Positions 1 to 5,536 of a stretch of 5,536 bases of DNA are shown here, piece by piece (within the stretch, counting starts at the first letter, position 1; every line of letters starts with the position of its first letter). The position numbers and the translations under genes are program-made. The stretch covers positions 1 through 5,536 of the forward strand of contig CACZQA010000015.1 of NCBI GenBank assembly GCA_902783175.1, read 5' to 3'. This DNA is from an uncultured Coriobacteriaceae bacterium. GTDB taxonomy: Bacteria; Actinomycetota; Coriobacteriia; Coriobacteriales; QAMH01. The notes beneath the pieces were generated by a model that saw only the letters and a program-made list of their open reading frames with translations, searched no databases and was not told the DNA's origin.

Positions 1-803
1 CCATCGCCGAAGTACCAGAAGCACAGGTGCAGCACGACCGCGATCCACAGCACCACGAACACCCGGTAGGCCACGAGGCTGTGCCTGCGCCCGAGGACGA
101 CGGGCAGCGTGCGGCGCCCCACCGGCTCGTCGCGCTCGATATCGCAGTTGTTCTGCGTGGCCATGACCATGCCGACGCCGATGACGAACGGCGCCATGCA
201 CATGAGCACGAAAGGCCAGTCGAGCTGGCCGAACAGGTCGAACGGCCCGCTTCCCGGATACGCGTGCGCCGCGAAGACGCACACGTCGCACAGCGGGATC
301 AGGCCGCCCATCACCACGCCGCTCACGACCTCGCCCAGCGGCAGGTACGACACGGGAATCTTGCCGTTGGAATACGCGAAGATGAACAGCCCGCCGATCA
401 GGCCGAGCACGAGCGGGACGGCGCTTCCCGACCAGACCACGCACGCGATGCCGCACACCAGCGCGACGAGCATGTACCCGACGCCGAGCGCGAGCACGTG
501 CGAGGGGTCGGGGTTGTTGTAGACGAGCACCGCGTCGGTCGGATCGTCGGAGTTCTCGACCGTGTCCGTGCCCGCGCGGTAGTCGGCCCAGTCGTTGAGC
601 GTGTTGACCGCCGACTGCGCGAAGATCGCGACTGCCAGAAGGAGGCACCAGATGCCCGGCGAGAACGGATACCCCAGCGCCATCGAGAACACGCCGCCAA
701 AGACAGTCGTGAGCACAGCCGGGCCCGGCCAGGTGTGCGGCGCCGCGAGGCGCGCGCGCATGAGCGGGGTCAAAGGCTCGTACTTCTTTTCCTGCTGTGG
801 CAT
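1..803 (-). CDS. menA: MenA-type UbiA-family quinone prenyltransferase (3' end cut by window edge)
   Basis: This is a polytopic membrane prenyltransferase that would attach a polyprenyl chain to a naphthoate ring (1,4-dihydroxy-2-naphthoate in the classical pathway) in menaquinone synthesis. Seen: 267 codons starting MPQQEKKYEPLTPLMRARL, then several hydrophobic segments. The first Asp-rich motif is NTLNDWAD at residues 67-74 (N67, N70, D71, D74). A YLPLGEVVSG stretch lies near 153-162. The second Asp motif is NNCDIERDEPVGRRTLPV at 218-235. The NNxxD...D...G(K/R)xTL form resembles MenA more than UbiA or MqnP. The family is usually about 290-310 aa, so perhaps 30-40 residues lie beyond the left edge. 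The start is 2 nt after the stop of the lipoprotein gene, and no good Shine-Dalgarno precedes it, so translation is probably coupled. Membership of the family is near certain; the exact aromatic acceptor is inferred. Confidence 0.88.
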   Translation of the reverse strand, partial: MPQQEKKYEPLTPLMRARLAAPHTWPGPAVLTTVFGGVFSMALGYPFSPGIWCLLLAVAIFAQSAVNTLNDWADYRAGTDTVENSDDPTDAVLVYNNPDPSHVLALGVGYMLVALVCGIACVVWSGSAVPLVLGLIGGLFIFAYSNGKIPVSYLPLGEVVSGVVMGGLIPLCDVCVFAAHAYPGSGPFDLFGQLDWPFVLMCMAPFVIGVGMVMATQNNCDIERDEPVGRRTLPVVLGRRHSLVAYRVFVVLWIAVVLHLCFWYFGD

Positions 804-805
804 GG

Positions 806-1807
806 CTACGCGACCGTCACCGAGCCGTCCGCCTCGTTGTAGGCGATCTTCTTGGACGAGTAGCCCTTCTTGGCCATCCACTCGACCTGCGGGTCGATGA
901 GCTCCGCCGGCGGGTAGGCGCTCTTGCCGTCTTTCGTCGCCAGCGGGTAGACGCTGATCGGGTAGGTGTCGACCACCTTCGCGTTGAGGTTCGCCTTCTC
1001 GGCGAGCAGCTCGCGGTAGCTCTCGGGGTTCGCGTTGATCTTTTCGACTGCGTCGTCCCACGCCTTGCGCACGGCCTCGACGTTCTTGGCGCCATCGCCC
1101 GTGTTGTACGCCTTGCGCGCTACCATGACGGACTGCGAGATGTTCTTGCCCTTGGAGTCGTCGGCGATGACGAGCATGCCGCTTGCCTCGCCGAGCGCGA
1201 GCATCGACCCCGGAAGCGCGGCCGCGTCGAGCTTGCCGGCGCTCACCAGGCTGAAGCGGTCGGGCAGGCTCGGGACCTCGCTGCGCTTGACGGCATCGGG
1301 GTCGATGCCCTGCTGCTCGCAGAGCATGTCGAGCACATACTCGGGGACGGTATTGGCCGCCACGCCGACGCCTTGCTCGGATCGAGTCAGGTCGGACAGG
1401 GTCTTGAAGCCTGAGTCTGCGCCGGTCAGCACGCCAAAGCGCCCCTGCGAGGCATCCGTCCCGAGCGTGATCCACTCCATGGTGAGCTCCGTTCCGGACT
1501 CGCAGAGCTTCACGGTGCGCATGGGGTCGGTCATTGCCAGGTCGACCTCGCCGGCGGTGAGCGCCGCGGAGAGGTTCTGCGCCGAGTCAAAGACGACGAC
1601 CTCCGCCTTCACGTTGTTGGCGTCGAAGAGCCCCTCTTTCTCGGCCACCCACATGGGCAGGATGTCCTCGGTGGGCATGGTGCCGATCTTGATCGAAGAC
1701 GAGCCGGACGCCTGCCCGCTGCCGCAGCCGCTCAGATTGACGGCGGCGATTGCGGCGAACGCCGCCGCGCTCGCGAGAAACGACCTGCGGGAAATCTCCC
1801 TTTGCAT
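806..1807 (-). CDS. Tat-exported lipoprotein, periplasmic-binding-fold solute-binding protein (NMT1/SsuA-like)
   Basis: This 333-aa extracytoplasmic protein has a solute-binding fold of the kind used by ABC importers for small organic anions or pyrimidine-type ligands. Seen: an N-terminal SRRSFLA twin-arginine motif (R7, R8), an Ala-rich hydrophobic stretch at 11-25, and a lipobox LSGC with C28 as the lipidated cysteine, followed by a Gly/Ser-rich tether. The mature fold begins KIGTMPTEDILPMWVAEKEG (40-59). It continues with an AGEVDLAMTDP segment (85-95) typical of the first lobe of NMT1/TauA-type proteins. The start is supported by the Tat motif close to the N-terminus and by a GGAGGG ribosome site. 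The next gene is a MenA-type prenyltransferase in the same unit; no permease or ATPase gene is visible. The ligand cannot be read from sequence. The short leader leaves no room for a TPP riboswitch, which gives no support to a thiamine-precursor role. Confidence 0.85.
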   Translation of the reverse strand: MQREISRRSFLASAAAFAAIAAVNLSGCGSGQASGSSSIKIGTMPTEDILPMWVAEKEGLFDANNVKAEVVVFDSAQNLSAALTAGEVDLAMTDPMRTVKLCESGTELTMEWITLGTDASQGRFGVLTGADSGFKTLSDLTRSEQGVGVAANTVPEYVLDMLCEQQGIDPDAVKRSEVPSLPDRFSLVSAGKLDAAALPGSMLALGEASGMLVIADDSKGKNISQSVMVARKAYNTGDGAKNVEAVRKAWDDAVEKINANPESYRELLAEKANLNAKVVDTYPISVYPLATKDGKSAYPPAELIDPQVEWMAKKGYSSKKIAYNEADGSVTVA

Positions 1808-1810
1808 AGA

Positions 1811-1816
1811 CCCTCC
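1811..1816 (-). promoter_or_regulatory. Ribosome binding site of the lipoprotein gene
   Basis: On the minus strand the sequence reads GGAGGG followed by TCT and the ATG at 1807. This is a strong purine-rich Shine-Dalgarno, though its 3-nt spacing is short. It supports the chosen start of the Tat lipoprotein. Confidence 0.7.
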
Positions 1817-1850
1817 AAAAACGCGCTGGTATCGTAAATTGGCATGAGCT

Positions 1851-1866
1851 GTAGGATAGAACCTAC
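1851..1866. repeat. Inverted repeat GTAGG-N6-CCTAC, possible operator
   Basis: The arms GTAGG (1851-1855) and CCTAC (1862-1866) are perfectly complementary around a 6-nt spacer. The left arm overlaps the predicted -10 element of the leftward promoter. There is no T-run after it, and it sits in a divergent intergenic region, so an operator is a better reading than a terminator. With 5-bp arms, chance is a real alternative. Confidence 0.35.
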
Positions 1867-1881
1867 CGTTTCAAGAAACAA
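1853..1881 (-). promoter_or_regulatory. Putative sigma70-type promoter for the lipoprotein-menA unit
   Basis: Read on the minus strand, a -35-like TTGTTT (plus-strand 1876-1881) is separated by exactly 17 nt from a -10-like TATCCT (plus-strand 1853-1858). Matches to consensus are partial (TTG of TTGACA; four of six for TATAAT), so this is a prediction. It would start transcription near 1846 and give a leader of roughly 40 nt ahead of the ribosome binding site. Both elements lie in or next to the two inverted repeats described separately, so a bound regulator could block this promoter. Confidence 0.45.
1868..1879. repeat. Inverted repeat GTTTC-AA-GAAAC, possible operator
   Basis: The arms GTTTC (1868-1872) and GAAAC (1875-1879) are perfectly complementary around two bases. 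The dyad begins one base after the preceding GTAGG/CCTAC dyad ends and covers part of the predicted -35 of the leftward promoter. Its compact dyad could suit a dimeric regulator. No regulator family can be named from this, and the arms are short. Confidence 0.35.
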
Positions 1882-1908
1882 TCGGCAACCGTCAATTGGA
1901 CTTCATAT

Positions 1909-4242
1909 ATGGAAGCACGCGACATACAAGTCAACGGCATCGTCCAGGGCGTCGGCTTCAGGCCGTTCGTCGCCCGCCTCGCACGCTCGATGGGCCTTTC
2001 GGGCTGGGTCTCGAACAACCCCGACGGCGTGAGCATCTGGGTCGAGCACCCCAAGGCCTCCCCGCTCGACGCCTTCGTGCACCGGCTCAAATCGGACGCG
2101 CCAAGCGCCGCCGAGATCACCGCCATGCGCGTGAGCATAGTCAAGCCGCATGAGTACGACGGCTTCAAGATCAGGGCGTCGGGCCATGCGGGCAGCCGCG
2201 ATACGCTCATCAGCCCCGACCTCGCCACCTGCGACAGCTGCCTCGACGAGCTCTTCGACCCCGAAGACCGCCGCTACCACTACCCCTTCATCAACTGCAC
2301 GAACTGCGGACCGCGCTTCACCATCATCGACGACCTGCCCTACGACCGCGCCGCCACCTCGATGCGCGACTTTGCCATGTGCCCCGACTGCGCGCGCGAG
2401 TACGCCGACGAGCAGGACCGCCGTTACCACGCCCAGCCGGATGCGTGCTTTGCGTGCGGCCCGCGCCTGTGGCTGTCCGACGACCTCGAGCACGCCGTCT
2501 TCGACGAGTCCGGCGCACTCGTCCCACCCGCCGCGCACCTCACGCGCGAGCAGTCGGACGCGCTCATCGACGAGGCGGCCACGCGCCTTACGGCAGGCCA
2601 GGTGCTTGCCATCAAGGGGCTGGGCGGGTGGCATCTGTCGTGCTCGGCGTTCGACGAACAGGCTGTGCGGGCGCTGCGCGGGCGCAAGCACCGTCCCACC
2701 AAGCCGCTCGCCATCATGGTGCGCGACCTCGCGCACGCGCGCGAGCTGTGCGTGGTGAACGAGAAGGAGGCCGCGCTGCTCGAGCACCGCGCGCGCCCCA
2801 TCGTCTTGCTGCAGCGCAAGCCCGGTACCGCAATCGCCCCCGGCATCGCGGGCGAGCTGCCCGAGCTGGGCATCATGCTGCCCTCCACGCCGGTGCAGCA
2901 CCTGCTCATGCACAGCGTTGACGTCCCGCTCGTCATGACGAGCGGCAACCGCAGCGGCGAGCCCATCGTCGCCACTGACGCGCAGGCGCGCGACGCGCTC
3001 GGAAAGATCGCCGACGCGTTTTTGGGCAACAACCGCGCCATCGTCGCGCGCTACGACGATTCTGTCGTGCGCGTGCTCGACGACGGCACCCGGCAGCTCG
3101 TGCGCCGCGCCCGCGGGTTCGCGCCGATGCCCCTCATGCTCGATGGCCGCGCGCCCGGCACGGATGCGCCGGTCATCTTTGCCGCCGGGCCCGAGCAGAA
3201 GTCGACGTTCGCCTTTCTTGCGGGAAGGCGCGTCTACCTCTCGCAGCACCTGGGCGACCTCGAGCGTCTGGGCGCCTGGCGCGCCTGGGAGGAGGCCTTC
3301 GACCGCTACAAGGAGCTGTTCGGGCTCAACCCGCAGATCGTGGCCTGCGACATGCACCCGGAGTACCTCGCCAGCAAATGGGCGCGCGAGTATGCGAAGG
3401 CCCACGGGATACCGCTCATCGAAATCCAGCACCACCATGCGCACATCGCCTCCGTGTTGGGCGAGAACATGCTCACCGAGCCCGTCATCGGCGTCGCGCT
3501 CGACGGCACGGGATTCGGGACCGACGGCACCATCTGGGGCGGAGAGGTGCTGCTCGCCAACCGGTCCGAGTTCAGGCGCTTCTGGCACCTGCCGCCGTTT
3601 CTGCTGCCGGGCGGCGCTGCAGCCATCAAGGACCCGGTCCGCGTCGCCTACGCGCTGCTCAAGTCGTACGAGACGAGCCGCGTGCCGTTCTTCGCGCAGT
3701 TCTGGCGCGACAACCCGCAGTTCAGAGGTCCGCTTTCGCAGCTGGAAAACCGCGAGCTGCTCGACCAGATGATGGAGAAGGGCATCAACTCGCCCATCTG
3801 CACGTCCATGGGCCGCTTTTTCGATGCGGTGTCGGTGCTGCTCGGCGCCTGCGGCAAGCCGAGCTACGACGGTGAGGCGGCCTGCCTGCTCGAGGCGGCG
3901 GCGCGCGCAGAGCTCGCAGAACGTGGCGGCGACATACGCAGCTGGGCCGCCGAGGCGCACGAGTCGTACTTCCCGGGCGACCCGCTCACCGCTTTGTCAT
4001 TTCACCGTAATGTCATCGACGTTATCATCGAGCAATGTGAGAAGGCTCGCGGCGCGCACGGGCTTTCCAAGGTCGCCTTGAGCGGCGGGTGCATGGTCAA
4101 TCGCCTGCTCGCCCAAGGGCTCAAGGAAGGTCTGCGCAAACGCGGGTTCGACGTGTACACGAATCGAGAATTGCCCCCCAACGACGGCTGCATCGCCTAC
4201 GGCCAGGCCGTCGTCGCGCGGGCAAGGCTGATGGAGGAATAG
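1909..4242 (+). CDS. hypF: HypF, carbamoyltransferase for [NiFe]-hydrogenase cyanide ligand synthesis
   Basis: HypF uses carbamoyl phosphate and ATP to form carbamoyl-adenylate, then carbamoylates the C-terminal cysteine of HypE in the cytoplasm; this carbamoyl becomes the CN ligands of the hydrogenase iron. Seen in 777 aa: an acylphosphatase domain (1-90) with VQGVGFRPF (R18) and N36. Two zinc fingers follow, each CxxC-x18-CxxC (C108, C111, C130, C133; C158, C161, C180, C183). A YrdC-like domain has HRPTKPLAIM (261-270) and MTSGNRSGEP (343-352). A Kae1-like domain has AGPEQKSTF (426-434), HHHAH (508-512), LDGTGFGTDG (531-540) and LSGGCMVN (724-731). The length is close to the usual 750 or so, and no key motif is missing. 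The upstream frame has a stop at 1852 and no other start before 1909, which fixes the start. It leads the hypFCD unit. Confidence 0.97.
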   Translation: MEARDIQVNGIVQGVGFRPFVARLARSMGLSGWVSNNPDGVSIWVEHPKASPLDAFVHRLKSDAPSAAEITAMRVSIVKPHEYDGFKIRASGHAGSRDTLISPDLATCDSCLDELFDPEDRRYHYPFINCTNCGPRFTIIDDLPYDRAATSMRDFAMCPDCAREYADEQDRRYHAQPDACFACGPRLWLSDDLEHAVFDESGALVPPAAHLTREQSDALIDEAATRLTAGQVLAIKGLGGWHLSCSAFDEQAVRALRGRKHRPTKPLAIMVRDLAHARELCVVNEKEAALLEHRARPIVLLQRKPGTAIAPGIAGELPELGIMLPSTPVQHLLMHSVDVPLVMTSGNRSGEPIVATDAQARDALGKIADAFLGNNRAIVARYDDSVVRVLDDGTRQLVRRARGFAPMPLMLDGRAPGTDAPVIFAAGPEQKSTFAFLAGRRVYLSQHLGDLERLGAWRAWEEAFDRYKELFGLNPQIVACDMHPEYLASKWAREYAKAHGIPLIEIQHHHAHIASVLGENMLTEPVIGVALDGTGFGTDGTIWGGEVLLANRSEFRRFWHLPPFLLPGGAAAIKDPVRVAYALLKSYETSRVPFFAQFWRDNPQFRGPLSQLENRELLDQMMEKGINSPICTSMGRFFDAVSVLLGACGKPSYDGEAACLLEAAARAELAERGGDIRSWAAEAHESYFPGDPLTALSFHRNVIDVIIEQCEKARGAHGLSKVALSGGCMVNRLLAQGLKEGLRKRGFDVYTNRELPPNDGCIAYGQAVVARARLMEE
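4233..4238 (+). promoter_or_regulatory. Ribosome binding site of hypC inside the hypF 3' end
   Basis: GGAGGA lies 6 nt before the hypC ATG and within the last codons of hypF. This strong Shine-Dalgarno fixes the hypC start and indicates translational coupling with hypF. Confidence 0.75.
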
Positions 4243-4244
4243 AC

Positions 4245-4511
4245 ATGTGTTTGGCAATTCCCGCACAGGTTAAGAGCATCGACCAGAAGGAGGCGCTCGG
4301 CACGGTCGACATCCTCGGCGTCGAGCGCGAGGTGGCGCTTGACCTCGTGCCCAAGGCACAGGTGGGCGACTACGTCTTGGTCCACGCAGGCTATGGCATC
4401 GAGGTCGTCGACGAGCAGTACGCCAACGAGACCCTCGAGCTCATCAGGCAGTTCCCCGACCTCATCGACGAGGACCATCCGGGTATGGGCGTGGCTGCAG
4501 GGGCGATGTAG
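4245..4511 (+). CDS. hypC: HypC, [NiFe]-hydrogenase maturation scaffold/chaperone
   Basis: HypC is a small cytoplasmic protein that binds HypD and carries the Fe(CN)2CO unit to the hydrogenase large-subunit precursor. Seen in 88 aa: the diagnostic N-terminus MCLAIPAQV with the essential C2 (exposed after Met removal), the VDILGVEREV core at 21-30, and GDYVLVHAG at 41-49 with H47 at the position of the conserved HypC histidine. The C-terminal helix is DEQYANETLELI. The length is typical for the HypC/HybG family. The start is fixed because the family begins MC and a strong GGAGGA precedes it. It follows hypF by 2 nt, and its stop abuts the hypD start with no gap, in keeping with the tight HypC-HypD partnership. 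A HybG-type paralogue specific to one hydrogenase cannot be excluded. Confidence 0.97.
   Translation: MCLAIPAQVKSIDQKEALGTVDILGVEREVALDLVPKAQVGDYVLVHAGYGIEVVDEQYANETLELIRQFPDLIDEDHPGMGVAAGAM
4499..4503 (+). promoter_or_regulatory. Ribosome binding site of hypD inside the hypC 3' end
   Basis: AGGGG lies 8 nt before the hypD ATG at 4512, inside the final hypC codons. The hypC stop TAG and the hypD ATG are directly adjacent, so ribosomes can pass from one gene to the next. Confidence 0.6.
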
Positions 4512-5536
4512 ATGGCACTCGATCTTTCGGGTTTCCGAGACCCCGAACTCGGACGAGAGCTCGTCGAGGTCATCCGCACCGTCGGCCCCAAGGCTGTCGA
4601 GAAATGCGGCGGCTCCGTCAAGCTGATGGAGGTGTGCGGCACGCACACGGTCGCGCTCGCGCGCAACGGCATCCGCAGCATCCTGCCCGAGGGCGTCGAG
4701 CTCATCAGCGGCCCGGGCTGCCCGGTTTGCGTGACGGCGAACAAGGACATCGACACGGTCATCGCGCTGTCGCGCATCGACGACGTCATCCTCACGACTT
4801 TCGGCGACATGACGCGCGTGCCCGGCTCGACTTCCTCGCTCAACGCCGAGAAGGCCGCGGGACGCGACATCCGCATCGTGTACTCGCCGCTCGACGGCCT
4901 GCGGATCGCCGAGGAAAACCCCGACAAGGAGGTCATCTTCGTCGGCGTTGGCTTCGAGACCACCACGCCGCTCATTTCCTCGACCATTCGTCGCGCCAAG
5001 AGCAAAGGCGTCGAGAACTTTAGCGTGTTCACCGCGCACAAGACCGTTCCCCATACGCTCGAGGCGCTCGTGAACGACCCCGAGGTCGAGATCACGGCAC
5101 TCATCCTGCCCGGTCATGTGAGCACCATCATCGGCATGGAGCCCTACGAGTTCTTGGCCGACAAGTACCACATCCCCGGGGTCATCATGGGCTTCGAGCC
5201 CGTCGACCTGCTGTCGGGCATCGCGATCTTGCTCAAGCAGCTCGCAGCCGGCGAGGCGCGCATCGTCAACGACTACAAGCGCTGCGTCATGGACGAGGGC
5301 AATCCCGCCGCCCAGCAGATGATCGCCGAGACCTTCGAGCCGGCGGATGCCACGTGGCGCGGTCTGGGCGACATTCCCAATTCGGGCTACAAGCTGAAAG
5401 ACGAGTACGCGCGCTACGATGCAGTCGCCAAGTTCCATCCCGAGGTGGAACCGACCATCGAGCCCAAGGGCTGCCGTTGCGGTGACGTGCTGCGCGGGGT
5501 GATTCCGCCCAACAAGTGCCCGCTGTTCGGCAAGGC
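4512..5536 (+). CDS. hypD: HypD, iron-sulfur scaffold for Fe(CN)2CO assembly (3' end cut by window edge)
   Basis: HypD carries a [4Fe-4S] cluster and, with HypC, holds the iron while HypE delivers cyanide and CO is added. Seen: 341 codons with every HypD signature. MEVCGTHT at 39-46 has C42. SGPGCPVCV at 66-74 has the C70/C73 pair. GFETTTP lies at 147-153, FTAHKTVP at 173-180, and LPGHVSTIIG at 199-208. The cluster-binding region begins with GCRCGDVLRG (C321, C323) and CPLFGK (C336). The family is about 365-375 aa, so the last cluster cysteine and roughly 25-30 residues lie past the right edge. The start is fixed by the adjacent hypC stop and by the family N-terminus. HypE commonly follows in such operons; that is expected, not seen. 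Confidence 0.97.
   Translation, partial: MALDLSGFRDPELGRELVEVIRTVGPKAVEKCGGSVKLMEVCGTHTVALARNGIRSILPEGVELISGPGCPVCVTANKDIDTVIALSRIDDVILTTFGDMTRVPGSTSSLNAEKAAGRDIRIVYSPLDGLRIAEENPDKEVIFVGVGFETTTPLISSTIRRAKSKGVENFSVFTAHKTVPHTLEALVNDPEVEITALILPGHVSTIIGMEPYEFLADKYHIPGVIMGFEPVDLLSGIAILLKQLAAGEARIVNDYKRCVMDEGNPAAQQMIAETFEPADATWRGLGDIPNSGYKLKDEYARYDAVAKFHPEVEPTIEPKGCRCGDVLRGVIPPNKCPLFGK

Larger units (their letters stand above)
1808..1908. other. Divergent intergenic region between the lipoprotein gene and hypF
   Basis: This roughly 100-bp spacer is visibly more AT-rich than its flanks and must carry control signals for both directions. It holds the leftward ribosome site and predicted promoter, two adjacent inverted repeats, and two copies of AATTGG (1837-1842 and 1894-1899). 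For hypF I see only a weak GGA (1898-1900) 8 nt before the start, and no convincing -35/-10 pair. The hypF promoter may need an activator or use another sigma factor. No structured RNA leader was recognised. Confidence 0.6.

Noticed and set aside
27..842. A 271-codon open frame on the plus strand over the prenyltransferase
   Set aside because: The composition is dominated by His, Arg, Asp and Glu. The opposite strand encodes both Asp-rich motifs and the membrane segments of a UbiA/MenA enzyme, so this is a shadow.
806..1807. The lipoprotein as an MqnA/MqnD-type futalosine-pathway enzyme, suggested by the adjacent quinone prenyltransferase
   Set aside because: MqnA and MqnD share a binding-protein fold but are cytoplasmic. 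This protein has a clear Tat signal and lipobox, so it acts outside the membrane, and the prenyltransferase motifs are MenA-like rather than MqnP-like.
1851..1879. The inverted repeats as a rho-independent terminator
   Set aside because: The stems are short, not GC-rich overall and not followed by a T-run on either strand. The region lies upstream of two divergent genes, where a terminator is not expected.
1903..3960. A 685-codon open frame on the minus strand across hypF
   Set aside because: It is antisense to a hypF in which every domain motif is intact. Its product is low-complexity, rich in Arg, Ala, Val, Glu and His, as expected from a shadow frame in GC-rich DNA, and it has no recognisable domain.
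3990..4045. A short AT-richer patch near the 3' end of hypF, as a possible internal promoter or foreign insert
   Set aside because: The reading frame and HypF family sequence continue through it without a break, and I found no convincing -35/-10 pair. It looks like local composition variation.
4197..5438. A 413-codon open frame on the minus strand across hypC and hypD
   Set aside because: It is antisense to well-supported hypC and hypD, with skewed Asp/Val/Arg/Ala composition and no domain. It is a codon-bias shadow.

Overview
The window holds five protein genes in two divergent transcription units, separated by about 100 bp (1808-1908). The DNA is GC-rich, with strong G/C bias at third codon positions, and the real genes cast long antisense shadow frames. 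A Tat-dependent lipoprotein, a MenA-type quinone prenyltransferase and [NiFe]-hydrogenase maturation genes together suggest an anaerobic or facultative respiratory bacterium that uses menaquinone and hydrogen. My best guess is a high-GC Gram-positive anaerobe such as a coriobacterium of the Eggerthella/Gordonibacter/Slackia type. This is inferred from gene content and style only; no rRNA or other taxonomic marker is present.

Left unit (minus strand, 1-1807): a 333-aa extracytoplasmic solute-binding protein of the NMT1/SsuA/TauA-like fold, with a combined Tat and lipobox signal peptide, is followed after 2 nt by a UbiA/MenA-family membrane prenyltransferase. The prenyltransferase runs off the left edge of the window, so its C-terminus is missing. 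No ABC permease or ATPase gene is visible beside the binding protein.

Intergenic region (1808-1908): it contains a clear ribosome binding site and a plausible sigma70-type promoter for the leftward unit. Two adjacent short inverted repeats overlap that promoter and could be operators. No convincing promoter is visible for the rightward unit.

Right unit (plus strand, 1909-5536): hypF, hypC and hypD are packed with gaps of 2 and 0 nt, and hypD is cut by the right edge. Their products make and assemble the Fe(CN)2CO part of the [NiFe]-hydrogenase active site. HypF supplies the carbamoyl group that becomes cyanide, and HypC and HypD form the iron scaffold. HypE, HypA, HypB and the hydrogenase itself are not in the window; hypE would commonly lie just downstream.

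The hyp genes are a well-known system with all visible key residues intact. The least explained element is the pairing of an orphan-looking Tat lipoprotein binding protein with a MenA-like prenyltransferase, divergent from hydrogenase maturation genes. I saw no RNA genes, CRISPR arrays, insertion sequences or rho-independent terminators.
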